From: Streptomyces megasporus
GTDB taxonomy: Bacteria > Actinomycetota > Actinomycetes > Streptomycetales > Streptomycetaceae
NCBI RefSeq assembly: GCF_000718985.1
Contig: NZ_JODL01000002.1
Coordinates: 248,001 to 312,000, forward strand
Length of the DNA: 64,000 nt
Direction of reading: 5' to 3'
Part shown: positions 55,429-62,878 of the stretch, piece after piece
Position numbering within the stretch: position 1 is the stretch's first letter
Layout: each line of letters begins with the position of its first letter
The notes under the pieces: generated by a model
What the model was told of the DNA's origin: nothing
The model's database searches: none
Seen by the model: only the letters and a program-made list of their open reading frames with translations
Made by a program: the position numbers and the translations under genes

Positions 55429-56772
55429 ATGACCGGTACGGGCGAGACGGACGGAACGGGCAGGTCGGAACGGGTGGAGGCGGCGGACGTCGACGCCGCG
55501 CCGGCGCCCGCCCGGAAGGCGAGTTGGAAGCTCATCGGCCCCGGCATCGTGGTGGCGGCCACGGGCGTCGGGGCCGGGGACCTGGTGGCGACCCTGCTGG
55601 CCGGGAGCAGGTTCGGCCACACGCTGCTGTGGGCGGCCGTCATCGGCTGCCTGGTGAAGATCTCGCTCGCCGAGGCGACCGGGCGCTGGCACCTGGCCAC
55701 GGGCCGGACGCTCCTGGACGGCTGGCGCGGCCTGGGGGCGTGGACCACGGTCTACTTCGCGGTCTACGTCGTCGTCTGGGGCTTCGTCTACGGCGCGACC
55801 GCCATGTCCTCCAGCGCGCTGCCGCTCGCGGCGCTCTTCCCCGACGTCCTGTCCCTGCGGACCTGGGCGATCCTGTGCGGACTGGCGGGTCTGGCGTTCG
55901 TCTGGTTCAACCGGTACGCGGTCGTCGAGAAGATCATGATGGTCTTCGTCGGCGTGATGTTCGTGGTCGTCGTCTACGTCGCGATCCGCGTCACGCCCCA
56001 CCTCGGCGACACCTTCGCCGGGCTGCTGCCCGTCCTGCCCGACGGCTCGCTGCTCTACACCCTCGGGCTGATCGGCGGCGTCGGCGGCACGATCACCATG
56101 GCCGCGTACGGCTACTGGGTGAACGCCAAGGGCTGGACCGACAGCGGCTGGATCCCGATGATGCGGCTGGACAACCGGGTCGCGTACGCCACCACCGGCG
56201 TCTTCGTGGTGGCGATGCTGATCGTCGGCGCCGAACTGCTGCACGCCACGAACATCGCCCTCGGCTCCGGGAACGAGGGGCTGCTCGACCTGAGCGACGT
56301 GCTGGAGGCCCGCTTCGGCGCCGTGACGGCCGACCTCTTCCTGGTCGGCTTCTTCGCCGCGGCCTTCTCCTCGGTGGTGGGCGTCTGGCACGGCGTCAGC
56401 CTGCTCTTCGCCGACTTCGTGGAGCGCACGCGCGCCGCCCGGGCGCAGGGCACCGGCGGCGAGCCGCCCGTCCTGGAGGTGGCCCGCGGGCAGCGCGAGC
56501 GGTCCCGGCCCTTCCGCGGCTACCTGCTGTGGCTGACGTTCCCCCCGATGGGGCTGCTGTGGCTGGACAAGCCGTTCGGGCTGGTCGTCGCCTACGGCGT
56601 GCTGGGCGCCTTCTTCATGCCCTTCCTCGCCGCGACGCTGCTGTGGCTGCTCAACTCCTCCCGCACCCCGCGCGAGTGGCGCAACGGTCCGTTGAGCAAC
56701 GTGATGCTGGGGGCGGCGGGGTTGCTCTTCGTGGTGCTGTGCGTCCAGCAGGTGCGCGAGCTGCCCTGGTGA
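55429..56772 (+). CDS. divergent Nramp-superfamily membrane transporter
   Basis: A 447-residue membrane protein with about eleven helices in the Nramp/LeuT arrangement. The canonical metal site is altered: TM1 has GVGAGD (residues 46-51) instead of DPGN, and the TM6 motif reads GTITMAAYGYW (Met224) instead of the usual MPH. Both Asp and Asn ligands of Mn/Fe Nramps are thus missing, so a different substrate (for example Mg or an organic ion) is possible. ATG at 55429 with GGAGG upstream. It stands beside ridA in the same direction, 120 bases away, and is followed by a 22-bp terminator. Confidence 0.8.
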   Translation: MTGTGETDGTGRSERVEAADVDAAPAPARKASWKLIGPGIVVAATGVGAGDLVATLLAGSRFGHTLLWAAVIGCLVKISLAEATGRWHLATGRTLLDGWRGLGAWTTVYFAVYVVVWGFVYGATAMSSSALPLAALFPDVLSLRTWAILCGLAGLAFVWFNRYAVVEKIMMVFVGVMFVVVVYVAIRVTPHLGDTFAGLLPVLPDGSLLYTLGLIGGVGGTITMAAYGYWVNAKGWTDSGWIPMMRLDNRVAYATTGVFVVAMLIVGAELLHATNIALGSGNEGLLDLSDVLEARFGAVTADLFLVGFFAAAFSSVVGVWHGVSLLFADFVERTRAARAQGTGGEPPVLEVARGQRERSRPFRGYLLWLTFPPMGLLWLDKPFGLVVAYGVLGAFFMPFLAATLLWLLNSSRTPREWRNGPLSNVMLGAAGLLFVVLCVQQVRELPW

Positions 56773-56774
56773 GG

Positions 56775-56822
56775 ACGGGTGGGGGCCCGGTCCGCGCCGA
56801 CGCGGACCGGGCCCCCACCCGT
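56775..56822. terminator. 22-bp hairpin between the transporter and chitinase genes
   Basis: Arms 56775-56796 and 56801-56822 are perfectly complementary, loop CCGA. It serves the convergent ends of the transporter (3 bases away) and the chitinase (23 bases away). Confidence 0.85.
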
Positions 56823-56844
56823 GCGGGAGGTCAGACCGGGGAGG

Positions 56845-58620
56845 TCACGGCAGCGAGTGGACGTGCGGCCCGACCGTGTCGGACCACTTGTCGCCGTTCG
56901 CCGCGTCCCAGTTGGTGGACCAGGTCATGGCGCCGCGGATGCCCGGGTAGGTCTTCGCGGGCTTGAACGACCCGCAGTTCGTGCCCTTGGCCAGGCAGTC
57001 CAGGGCGGCGTTCACCACGGACGGGTCCACGTAGCCGGAGCCCGCGCCACGGGTGGAGGCGGGGGTGCCGAGCCCCACCTGGGACGGGTCGAGGCCGCCT
57101 TCGAGCTGGATGCAGGCGAGCGCGGTGAGGAAGTCGACCGAGCCCTGCGAGTACACCCTGCCGTCGCAGCCCAGCATCGAACCGCTGTTGTAGTACTGCA
57201 TGTTGACGACCGTGAGGATGTCCTTCAGGTTCAGCGCCAGCTTGAAGTACTCCGTCGACGTGGACTGCATGTCGATCGTCTGCGGCGCCATCGTGAGCAC
57301 CATGTCGGGCCCGGCCTTCGCCGACAGCGAGCGGATCGCCTGGGTGAGCCACGTGGAGTTGATGCCGTGTTCGAGGTCGATGTCCACGCCGTCGAAGCCG
57401 TACTCCTCCATCAGCCGGTGGGCGCTGTCGGCGAAGCGCGCGGCGGAGGCGGAGTCGTTGACGATGACGTTGCCCTTCTCGCCGCCGACCGAGATGATCA
57501 CCTTCTTGCCGGCGGCCTGCTTGGCGGCGATGTCGTTCTTGAACTCCTGGACCGAGCCGTAGCCGAGGGCCGGGTCGAGGTTGAAGGTGATCTCGCCGTG
57601 ACTGGCCGTGGAGTCGGCGAAGGAGACGGCGATGATGTCGTACTGGTCCTGGACGTCGCGGAGCTTCTGCACCCGCGCGCCGTTGTCGAAGTTCTGCCAG
57701 TAGCCCGTCACGGCGTGCTTCGGCACGCCCGCGCCGGGGGTGCCGCCGCCGTTCTCGCTCCGGGTCGTGCCGGTCACGGGGGCGGACTTCGCCGACTCGC
57801 CGGCGCCGTTGACCGCGCTGACCCGGAACTCGTAGGAGGTGGCGGGCCGCAGTCCGGTCACGGTCGCCGAGGTGCCCTGGACCGACTGGACCTTACGGCC
57901 GTCCTGGTAGACGTGGTAGCCGGTGGCGCCCTGGACGGCGCCCCAGTTGAGGTCGATCGAGGAGGACGTGGCCGCGCCGACCGCGAGCCCGCCCGGCGCG
58001 GCCGGGGGCTCGGGTTCGGGGTCGGGGTCGCCCGGGTCCCCGGGGTCGCCGCCGGGGCCGGTGAGGGAGACGTCGTCGACGACGTACGCGCCCTGGCCGT
58101 ACCAGCCATGGGTGTGGACGGTGACCGAGGTGGTGTTCGGCCCGGTGGTGAAGGACGTCGTCAGGTGCTGCCAGCCGGAGCCGCCCGGGGTCCAGGTGGA
58201 GACGTCGGTGGTGCCGGTGCCGGAGGCGCCCAGGTAGACGTAGGAGCCCTGCACCCAGGCGCTCAGCCGGTACTCGGAGTTCGGCCGGACGGTCACGGCC
58301 TGGGAACAGCGGGCGTTGTCGCTGTCCGTGGGCGTCGCCCTCAGGGCGGACGAACCGCCGTGGACCGGGGAGCCGACGATCGCGCCGCCGCCCGCGGAGC
58401 AGGTCCAGTCGGCCTGCCCGGATTCGAAGCCGGGGTTCTTCACCAGGTTGGGCTCGGCGGCGCCCGCGCTGCCGGTCAGGCCGCCGAACGTCAGCGTGCC
58501 GGCCGCGATCGCCGCCGCGCCGAGCGCCGCGCCGATCCGTGTACGGGTGCCGATCCTCCGTCTTCCTCCGGCCGCCCGGCCTCTCCCGTCCCTGCGGACT
58601 GTTCGCGTCGTGCCTTCCAC
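56845..58620 (-). CDS. secreted GH18 chitinase with carbohydrate-binding and fibronectin III modules
   Basis: Exported chitinase of 591 residues. A long basic signal region (residues 1-54, with the hydrophobic core AALGAAAIAAGTLTFGGL) is followed by a beta-sandwich carbohydrate-binding module (about 55-190) and a Gly-Asp-Pro linker. A fibronectin type III domain (about 205-288) precedes GH18 (about 300-591). The catalytic signature DxxDxDxE is Asp410, Asp413, Asp415, Glu417 in FDGVDIDLEHG, so the acid/base Glu is intact. The GTG at 58620 has GGAGG five bases upstream, far better than the GTG at 58671. A DasR-like box lies 67 bases upstream. Confidence 0.92.
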   Translation of the reverse strand: MEGTTRTVRRDGRGRAAGGRRRIGTRTRIGAALGAAAIAAGTLTFGGLTGSAGAAEPNLVKNPGFESGQADWTCSAGGGAIVGSPVHGGSSALRATPTDSDNARCSQAVTVRPNSEYRLSAWVQGSYVYLGASGTGTTDVSTWTPGGSGWQHLTTSFTTGPNTTSVTVHTHGWYGQGAYVVDDVSLTGPGGDPGDPGDPDPEPEPPAAPGGLAVGAATSSSIDLNWGAVQGATGYHVYQDGRKVQSVQGTSATVTGLRPATSYEFRVSAVNGAGESAKSAPVTGTTRSENGGGTPGAGVPKHAVTGYWQNFDNGARVQKLRDVQDQYDIIAVSFADSTASHGEITFNLDPALGYGSVQEFKNDIAAKQAAGKKVIISVGGEKGNVIVNDSASAARFADSAHRLMEEYGFDGVDIDLEHGINSTWLTQAIRSLSAKAGPDMVLTMAPQTIDMQSTSTEYFKLALNLKDILTVVNMQYYNSGSMLGCDGRVYSQGSVDFLTALACIQLEGGLDPSQVGLGTPASTRGAGSGYVDPSVVNAALDCLAKGTNCGSFKPAKTYPGIRGAMTWSTNWDAANGDKWSDTVGPHVHSLP

Positions 58621-58686
58621 TACTGCCTCCGTGCGTTGGGGGGTGAGCGCGCGTGGGGAGACGGTGGCCACCGTATGCGCCGGAAG

Positions 58687-58702
58687 AATGGTTCAGACCA
58701 AT
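58687..58702. promoter_or_regulatory. DasR-responsive element (dre-like) upstream of the chitinase
   Basis: The 16-base site (58687-58702), read on the chitinase strand, matches the dre consensus ACTGGTCTAGACCAGT at 12 of 16 positions, including the GGTC and ACC half-sites. It lies 67-82 bases upstream of the chitinase GTG. DasR is the GlcNAc-responsive GntR repressor of streptomycete chitinases, so repression released by chitin breakdown products is expected. Confidence 0.6.
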
Positions 58703-58905
58703 GGGGATGTCAAGGGGCCCGCCCCTTTTCGCGCCGCGCCCTCTCACCGCGTGACGGGCTGTCGGCCACGGTCCCGAGCTCTCGACGTCCGATAACTGTT
58801 CTCCACCGCCCAAAGCGCCGATAAGCTGCTGAGTCGGCAGGACCAAAAGGACTCGACAGGGCAGAGCAGTACCGCAGAACAGTTCTTGGACAGGGGAACC
58901 CCCAC

Positions 58906-59772
58906 GTGCCCACCGCGATAGCTGTCACCAGTGCCGATCTGGTGCTCCCTCCGGCCGACGCGCACACGCCGCCGGCGCACGTGCTGACACCGCCCGACCG
59001 GCAGCCGCTGGACGCCGCGCTCGCCGAGACGCACCGCCTGCTCGAACAGCACGGCTACCTCGTGGTGCTGTACCCCTCGTCCGTCCCCGCCGCCTTCGTC
59101 CGGCGTCTGCACACCGTCCGCTCCGTCCTGGAGAGCGACCGCATCGCCCTGCTGGGCGTCGACCTCCCGCCGCTGGCCACCGCCGTCCTGGCACGTCAAC
59201 TGAGCCAACTCTCCCTCTGCGACTTCAGTCCCGGCGTCCTCGGCGCCTCCGCCCGCCTGCTGGCCCACTACATCTACGGCGGGGCCCTGCTGAACTCCGT
59301 CGCCCGCCTCGACCAGGTGCCCGTCAGCCTCACCGAGCACGCCAAGTCCTGGATGCCCGGCACACAGTTCGCGGTACTGGCCTGCCCCGCGCCCCAACTG
59401 GTCAGGGTCGGCGGCGACGACTTCCTCGCCGGACCGGAGTTCGCCACCCACCTCACCGTCGCCCCCGGCCGGCTCGCCTCCGACTGGGTCACCGGCACGC
59501 TCGCCCCGCGGTGGCGGGTGCGGGGGACGGAGGAGACGCGGCTGCCCGCCGACTCCCCGCGCTGGTGGGCCACCGGCCGACTGATCGAGTTCGCCGCGGC
59601 CATCCGGGACGTCTCCGTCCTCTACCAGCTCGTCGGCTCGGTGCGGAGGGAGGAGTGCCACTGGTGCGGGTTGGAACTCATCGGCGACCGGTGCGCGTTC
59701 TGCTCCGCGCCCGTGGCGCCACCCGACGACGCCGGCAGCCCGCCCGTCGCCGCTCTCGGCCGGGCGCGCTGA
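58906..59772 (+). CDS. unknown cytosolic protein with C-terminal zinc ribbon
   Basis: A 288-residue protein without membrane segments or signal peptide. An N-terminal helical stretch (PLDAALAETHRLLEQHGYLVVLYPSSVPAAF) is followed by an alpha/beta region and then four cysteines, Cys251, Cys254, Cys263 and Cys266, arranged CHWC...CAFC as a small zinc ribbon. No family was recognised. GTG start at 58906, with an AGGGGAA stretch upstream. It precedes the Tad-like secretion genes on the same strand by 188 bases and may be a regulator or accessory protein of that locus, but nothing proves it. Confidence 0.65.
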   Translation: MPTAIAVTSADLVLPPADAHTPPAHVLTPPDRQPLDAALAETHRLLEQHGYLVVLYPSSVPAAFVRRLHTVRSVLESDRIALLGVDLPPLATAVLARQLSQLSLCDFSPGVLGASARLLAHYIYGGALLNSVARLDQVPVSLTEHAKSWMPGTQFAVLACPAPQLVRVGGDDFLAGPEFATHLTVAPGRLASDWVTGTLAPRWRVRGTEETRLPADSPRWWATGRLIEFAAAIRDVSVLYQLVGSVRREECHWCGLELIGDRCAFCSAPVAPPDDAGSPPVAALGRAR

Positions 59773-59893
59773 GGTGCCCCGCCCGACCCCCGCCGCGGAG
59801 CAAGAGAACCGGCCCCGCGCGACCGCGCGTCCCCTCCGCCCCGCCTGCCCGCCCCGTCTGCCCGCTCCGCCCGCCCGGCCCACCGCCTGCCTG

Positions 59894-59926
59894 CCGTCAG
59901 TCCACCGTCAGTCCACCGTCAGTCCA
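59894..59926. repeat. three exact 11-bp tandem repeats before cpaB
   Basis: The unit CCGTCAGTCCA occurs three times without a mismatch (59894-59904, 59905-59915, 59916-59926), in the 188-base gap between the zinc-ribbon gene and cpaB. Confidence 0.85.
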
Positions 59927-59960
59927 CCGCCGACACCCGCCGAACGAGGTAGCCGCAACC

Positions 59961-60659
59961 ATGAACTCACGCCAGCGCCGTGGCGTCATCCTGCTGCTCC
60001 TGTCCGTCCTGTGCGCCCTGGGCGCCTTCGTGGGAGTGCTGTCGGTGATCGACGACGTGGAGTCGAAGGTCGGGCCGGAGGTCACGGCGTACCGCCTGGC
60101 GAGAGACGTACCGGCCTACCAGGCCCTGGACGAGGGAATGGTGGAGGAGATCGCGATACCCGAGCGCTGGCTGTCGAAGACCGCGATCACCGACCTCGAC
60201 GACCTCGACGGGAAAATCGCCACCAACCCGTTGAAGAAGGGGTCGCTGCTCCAGTCCGACATGGTGGCCGACCGGCCCGAACTGAGGAAGGGAGAACAGG
60301 AGATCGCCATCATGATCGACGCGGCCACCGGCGTCGCGGGCAAGATCGACTCCGGCTCCCGCGTCAACATCTACGCGACCTTCCGCGACAAGGACGAGAA
60401 CGAGGTCTCCCGACTGATCGTCGACAACGCGCGCGTCATCGACGTCGGTGAACTCACCCCCATCACACGGGAGAACGACGACGTCGACCGCGACTCCGAG
60501 GCGGTACCCATCACCTTCGCGCTGGACACCCTCGACGCCCAGCGCGTGGCCTTCGCCGAGTCCTTCGCCGTGAACGTCCGACTGGCCCTCGTCGCCCCCG
60601 GCAGCGAGGCGACCGTGCCCGAGGACGAACGCACCTACACCCTCACCCGGGACAAGTGA
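59961..60659 (+). CDS. cpaB: Flp pilus assembly protein CpaB/RcpC
   Basis: Anchor and channel component of Tad/Flp secretion machines, 232 residues. An N-terminal membrane helix (VILLLLSVLCALGAFVGVLSV) is followed by the SAF domain region (YRLARDVPAYQALDEGMVEEIAIPERW) and the RcpC-type beta domain (IAIMIDAATGVAGKIDSGSRVNIYATF). The family is usually first in the tad operon, as here. ATG at 59961 with GAGG about 12 bases upstream. The next gene overlaps or nearly overlaps its stop, showing an operon. Confidence 0.9.
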   Translation: MNSRQRRGVILLLLSVLCALGAFVGVLSVIDDVESKVGPEVTAYRLARDVPAYQALDEGMVEEIAIPERWLSKTAITDLDDLDGKIATNPLKKGSLLQSDMVADRPELRKGEQEIAIMIDAATGVAGKIDSGSRVNIYATFRDKDENEVSRLIVDNARVIDVGELTPITRENDDVDRDSEAVPITFALDTLDAQRVAFAESFAVNVRLALVAPGSEATVPEDERTYTLTRDK

Positions 60660-60667
60660 GGCAACGG

Positions 60668-61933
60668 ATGGTCACCCGCATCCTCCCCGCCGTCGGCGAC
60701 GCCGACGCCGCCCGATCCGTCACGGCGCTGCTGAGCCGGCTCCCCGACGGCGAGCCCGCGCGGCCGGCCGGCGACTCCACCTCGCTGCTGGACACCCTCG
60801 CGGCCCTGGCCGCCGAGTCGGTGGGCGACCTGCCGGAGGTCGTCCTCGTCCACGAGCGCATCGGTCCCCTGCCCGCGCTGGAACTCATCCGGGAGGTCGC
60901 CCTGCGCTTCCCGACGGTCGGGATCGTCCTGGTCACCGCGGACACCACCCCCGGCCTGTACTCCGCGGCCATGGACGCCGGGGCGCGGGGCGTGGTCGGT
61001 CTGCCCCTGTCCTACGACGAACTGGCGGCACGGGTGGGCGCCGCCGCCCAGTGGGCGGCCGGCGTACGGCGCCACCTGGGCCCCGGCGGCGACGCCTTCA
61101 CCGGCCCCGGCGGCACCGTGGTCACGGTCAGCGGCGCCAAGGGCGGGGTGGGCACCACGCTGCTGGCCGTCCAACTGGCCCTCGCCGCCCGCGCCTCGGG
61201 CCACAGCGTCGCCCTGGTGGACATGGACCTCCAGGCGGGCGACGTGGCCTCCTACCTCGACGTCCAGTTCCGCCGCTCGATCGTCGACCTCGCGGGCATC
61301 ACCGACCTCTCCCCGCGCGTGCTGCAGGACGCCCTCTTCGCCCACTCCACCGGGCTGGCACTGCTCCTCGCCCCGGCCGAGGGCGAACGCGGCGAGGAGG
61401 TCGACGACCGCGCGGCCCGGCAGATCGTCGGCGCGCTGCGCTCCCGCCACGAGATCGTGGTCGTCGACTGCGGCACCCAGATGAACGGCGCGAACGCCGC
61501 CGCCGTGGAGACGGCGGACACGGCCGTCCTGGTCACCACCCCGGACGTGGTCGCCGTCCGCGCGGCCAAGCGCGTGATCCGGCTCTGGGACCGGCTCCAG
61601 ATCCGCAAGGCCGAGGAGACGGTGACGGTCGTCAACCGCCACACCCGCGGCGCCGAGATCCAGCCACAACTCATCGCGCAGATCGTCCGGACCCGGGTCG
61701 CGCGCGGGGTGATTCCGGCCAACTTCAAGGAACTGCAGGGAGCCGTGGACTCCGGCCGGATGCAGGACCTCGACAGCCGCAGCACCGTGAAACAGGCGAT
61801 GTGGGCCCTGGCCGGGGAACTGGGTCTGGTCAAGGGGGCCGCCGCGGACACCGCGAGCAGGGGCGGCGCCCACGCCGACCGCGGCTCGATCGGCTTCCGC
61901 CGCCGCCGGGGAGGCGTCGACCGACGGCCGTAG
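60668..61933 (+). CDS. cpaE: CpaE/TadZ-like ParA-family ATPase
   Basis: Localises Tad/Flp machines. Residues 1-120 form a receiver-like domain without the phospho-Asp pattern (VVLVHERIGPLPALELIREVAL), as in CpaE. Residues 130-385 form a MinD/ParA-type ATPase with the deviant Walker A SGAKGGVGTT, the switch segment DMDLQAGDVASYLD and VVDCGTQMNG. ATG at 60668 has GAGG six bases upstream. A GTG at 60656 that overlaps the cpaB stop would add four residues. It follows cpaB in the same operon. Confidence 0.9.
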   Translation: MVTRILPAVGDADAARSVTALLSRLPDGEPARPAGDSTSLLDTLAALAAESVGDLPEVVLVHERIGPLPALELIREVALRFPTVGIVLVTADTTPGLYSAAMDAGARGVVGLPLSYDELAARVGAAAQWAAGVRRHLGPGGDAFTGPGGTVVTVSGAKGGVGTTLLAVQLALAARASGHSVALVDMDLQAGDVASYLDVQFRRSIVDLAGITDLSPRVLQDALFAHSTGLALLLAPAEGERGEEVDDRAARQIVGALRSRHEIVVVDCGTQMNGANAAAVETADTAVLVTTPDVVAVRAAKRVIRLWDRLQIRKAEETVTVVNRHTRGAEIQPQLIAQIVRTRVARGVIPANFKELQGAVDSGRMQDLDSRSTVKQAMWALAGELGLVKGAAADTASRGGAHADRGSIGFRRRRGGVDRRP

Positions 61934-61984
61934 GGGCACCACAGCGACAGCCGGACCGTACGGGCGAGCAGGGGAGGGGTGACG

Positions 61985-62371
61985 ATGCGTGTCGGACGGA
62001 CACCGACCGGCGAGGCGGGGGACGGCCGGGACCGGGGTCAGACGATCGTCGAGTTCGTGGGCATGCTGCCCATCATCCTGGCCGCGCTGGCGATGATGTG
62101 GCAGTTCGTCCTGATCGGCTACACCTTCACCCTCGCGGGGAACGCGGCCGACGAGGGCGCCCGCGCGGCGGCGGTGGACGGCGACTGCCAGGCGGCGGCG
62201 CGGGAGGACCTGCCGAGCGCGTGGCAGGGGGAGATCGCCTGCGGCCCCGGAGCGCCCGGCATGGTCACGGCGACGGTGCGGCTGAAGGTCCCGGTGCTCT
62301 TCCCGGGCGTCGCGAACCTTCCGCTGACGATCACCGGGAAGGCGGGAGCGGTGGAGGAGGAACCGCGATGA
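61985..62371 (+). CDS. TadE-like pseudopilin, first copy
   Basis: A 128-residue TadE-type protein. After a charged start, GQTIVEFVGMLPIILAALAMMW marks the prepilin-like Glu+5 motif and the single membrane helix. The exported part has two cysteines (GDCQAAA, EIACGPG) and a terminal beta strand. The family forms minor pilins processed by a prepilin peptidase; the TadV peptidase is not in this window. ATG at 61985 with GGGAGG about seven bases upstream. The stop overlaps the next gene by four bases (ATGA). Confidence 0.88.
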   Translation: MRVGRTPTGEAGDGRDRGQTIVEFVGMLPIILAALAMMWQFVLIGYTFTLAGNAADEGARAAAVDGDCQAAAREDLPSAWQGEIACGPGAPGMVTATVRLKVPVLFPGVANLPLTITGKAGAVEEEPR

Positions 62372-62781
62372 ACGTCCACCACTCACACCGGCACCACTCC
62401 CGTCGACCCCACCGCCTCCGACGGTTCCACCGGCGGCGCCGCGCGGACGCGGGCCAGGCCTCGCTGGAGTTCGTGGGCTTCCTGCCGCTGTTGCTGCTGC
62501 TCGGACTCGCCGGAATCCAACTCGGCCTCGTGGCCTACGCCGCCCAGCAGGCCGGCACGGCGGCCCGCGCCGCCGCCCGCGCCGAGTCCGTCGAGGACGG
62601 GAGGATCGGCGGCGAGCGGGCCGGTCGCGCCGCCGTCAGCGACTGGCTCTCGGTCGACTTCGGCATGGGCGTCTCGGAGGACGAGGTGACCGTCACCGCC
62701 TCGGTCACCATCCCGTCGGTCATCCCCGGCATCGACGACTTCGGGGAGGTGAGCAGACGGTCCACCATGCCCCGCGAGTGA
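62368..62781 (+). CDS. TadE-like pseudopilin, second copy
   Basis: A 137-residue protein similar in layout to the preceding one. A very basic His/Arg-rich start (MNVHHSHRHHSRRPHRLRR) is followed by GQASLEFVGFLPLLLLLGLAG, with the Glu after the glycine and a single helix, then an Ala/Arg-rich exported region with AVSDWLSVDFGMGVSEDEVTV. It lacks cysteines, so it is not an exact repeat of the first TadE. ATG overlaps the first stop. It lies 97 bases before the TadA ATPase. Confidence 0.85.
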   Translation: MNVHHSHRHHSRRPHRLRRFHRRRRADAGQASLEFVGFLPLLLLLGLAGIQLGLVAYAAQQAGTAARAAARAESVEDGRIGGERAGRAAVSDWLSVDFGMGVSEDEVTVTASVTIPSVIPGIDDFGEVSRRSTMPRE

Positions 62782-62878
62782 GGCCCCGTGAGCCGAGGCC
62801 CGCGAGCGACGCCCGGCCGGCACACCCCGCCCGTGCCCGCGCACGACCGCACCCCCGTACCACCAGAAGGAGTCACCG

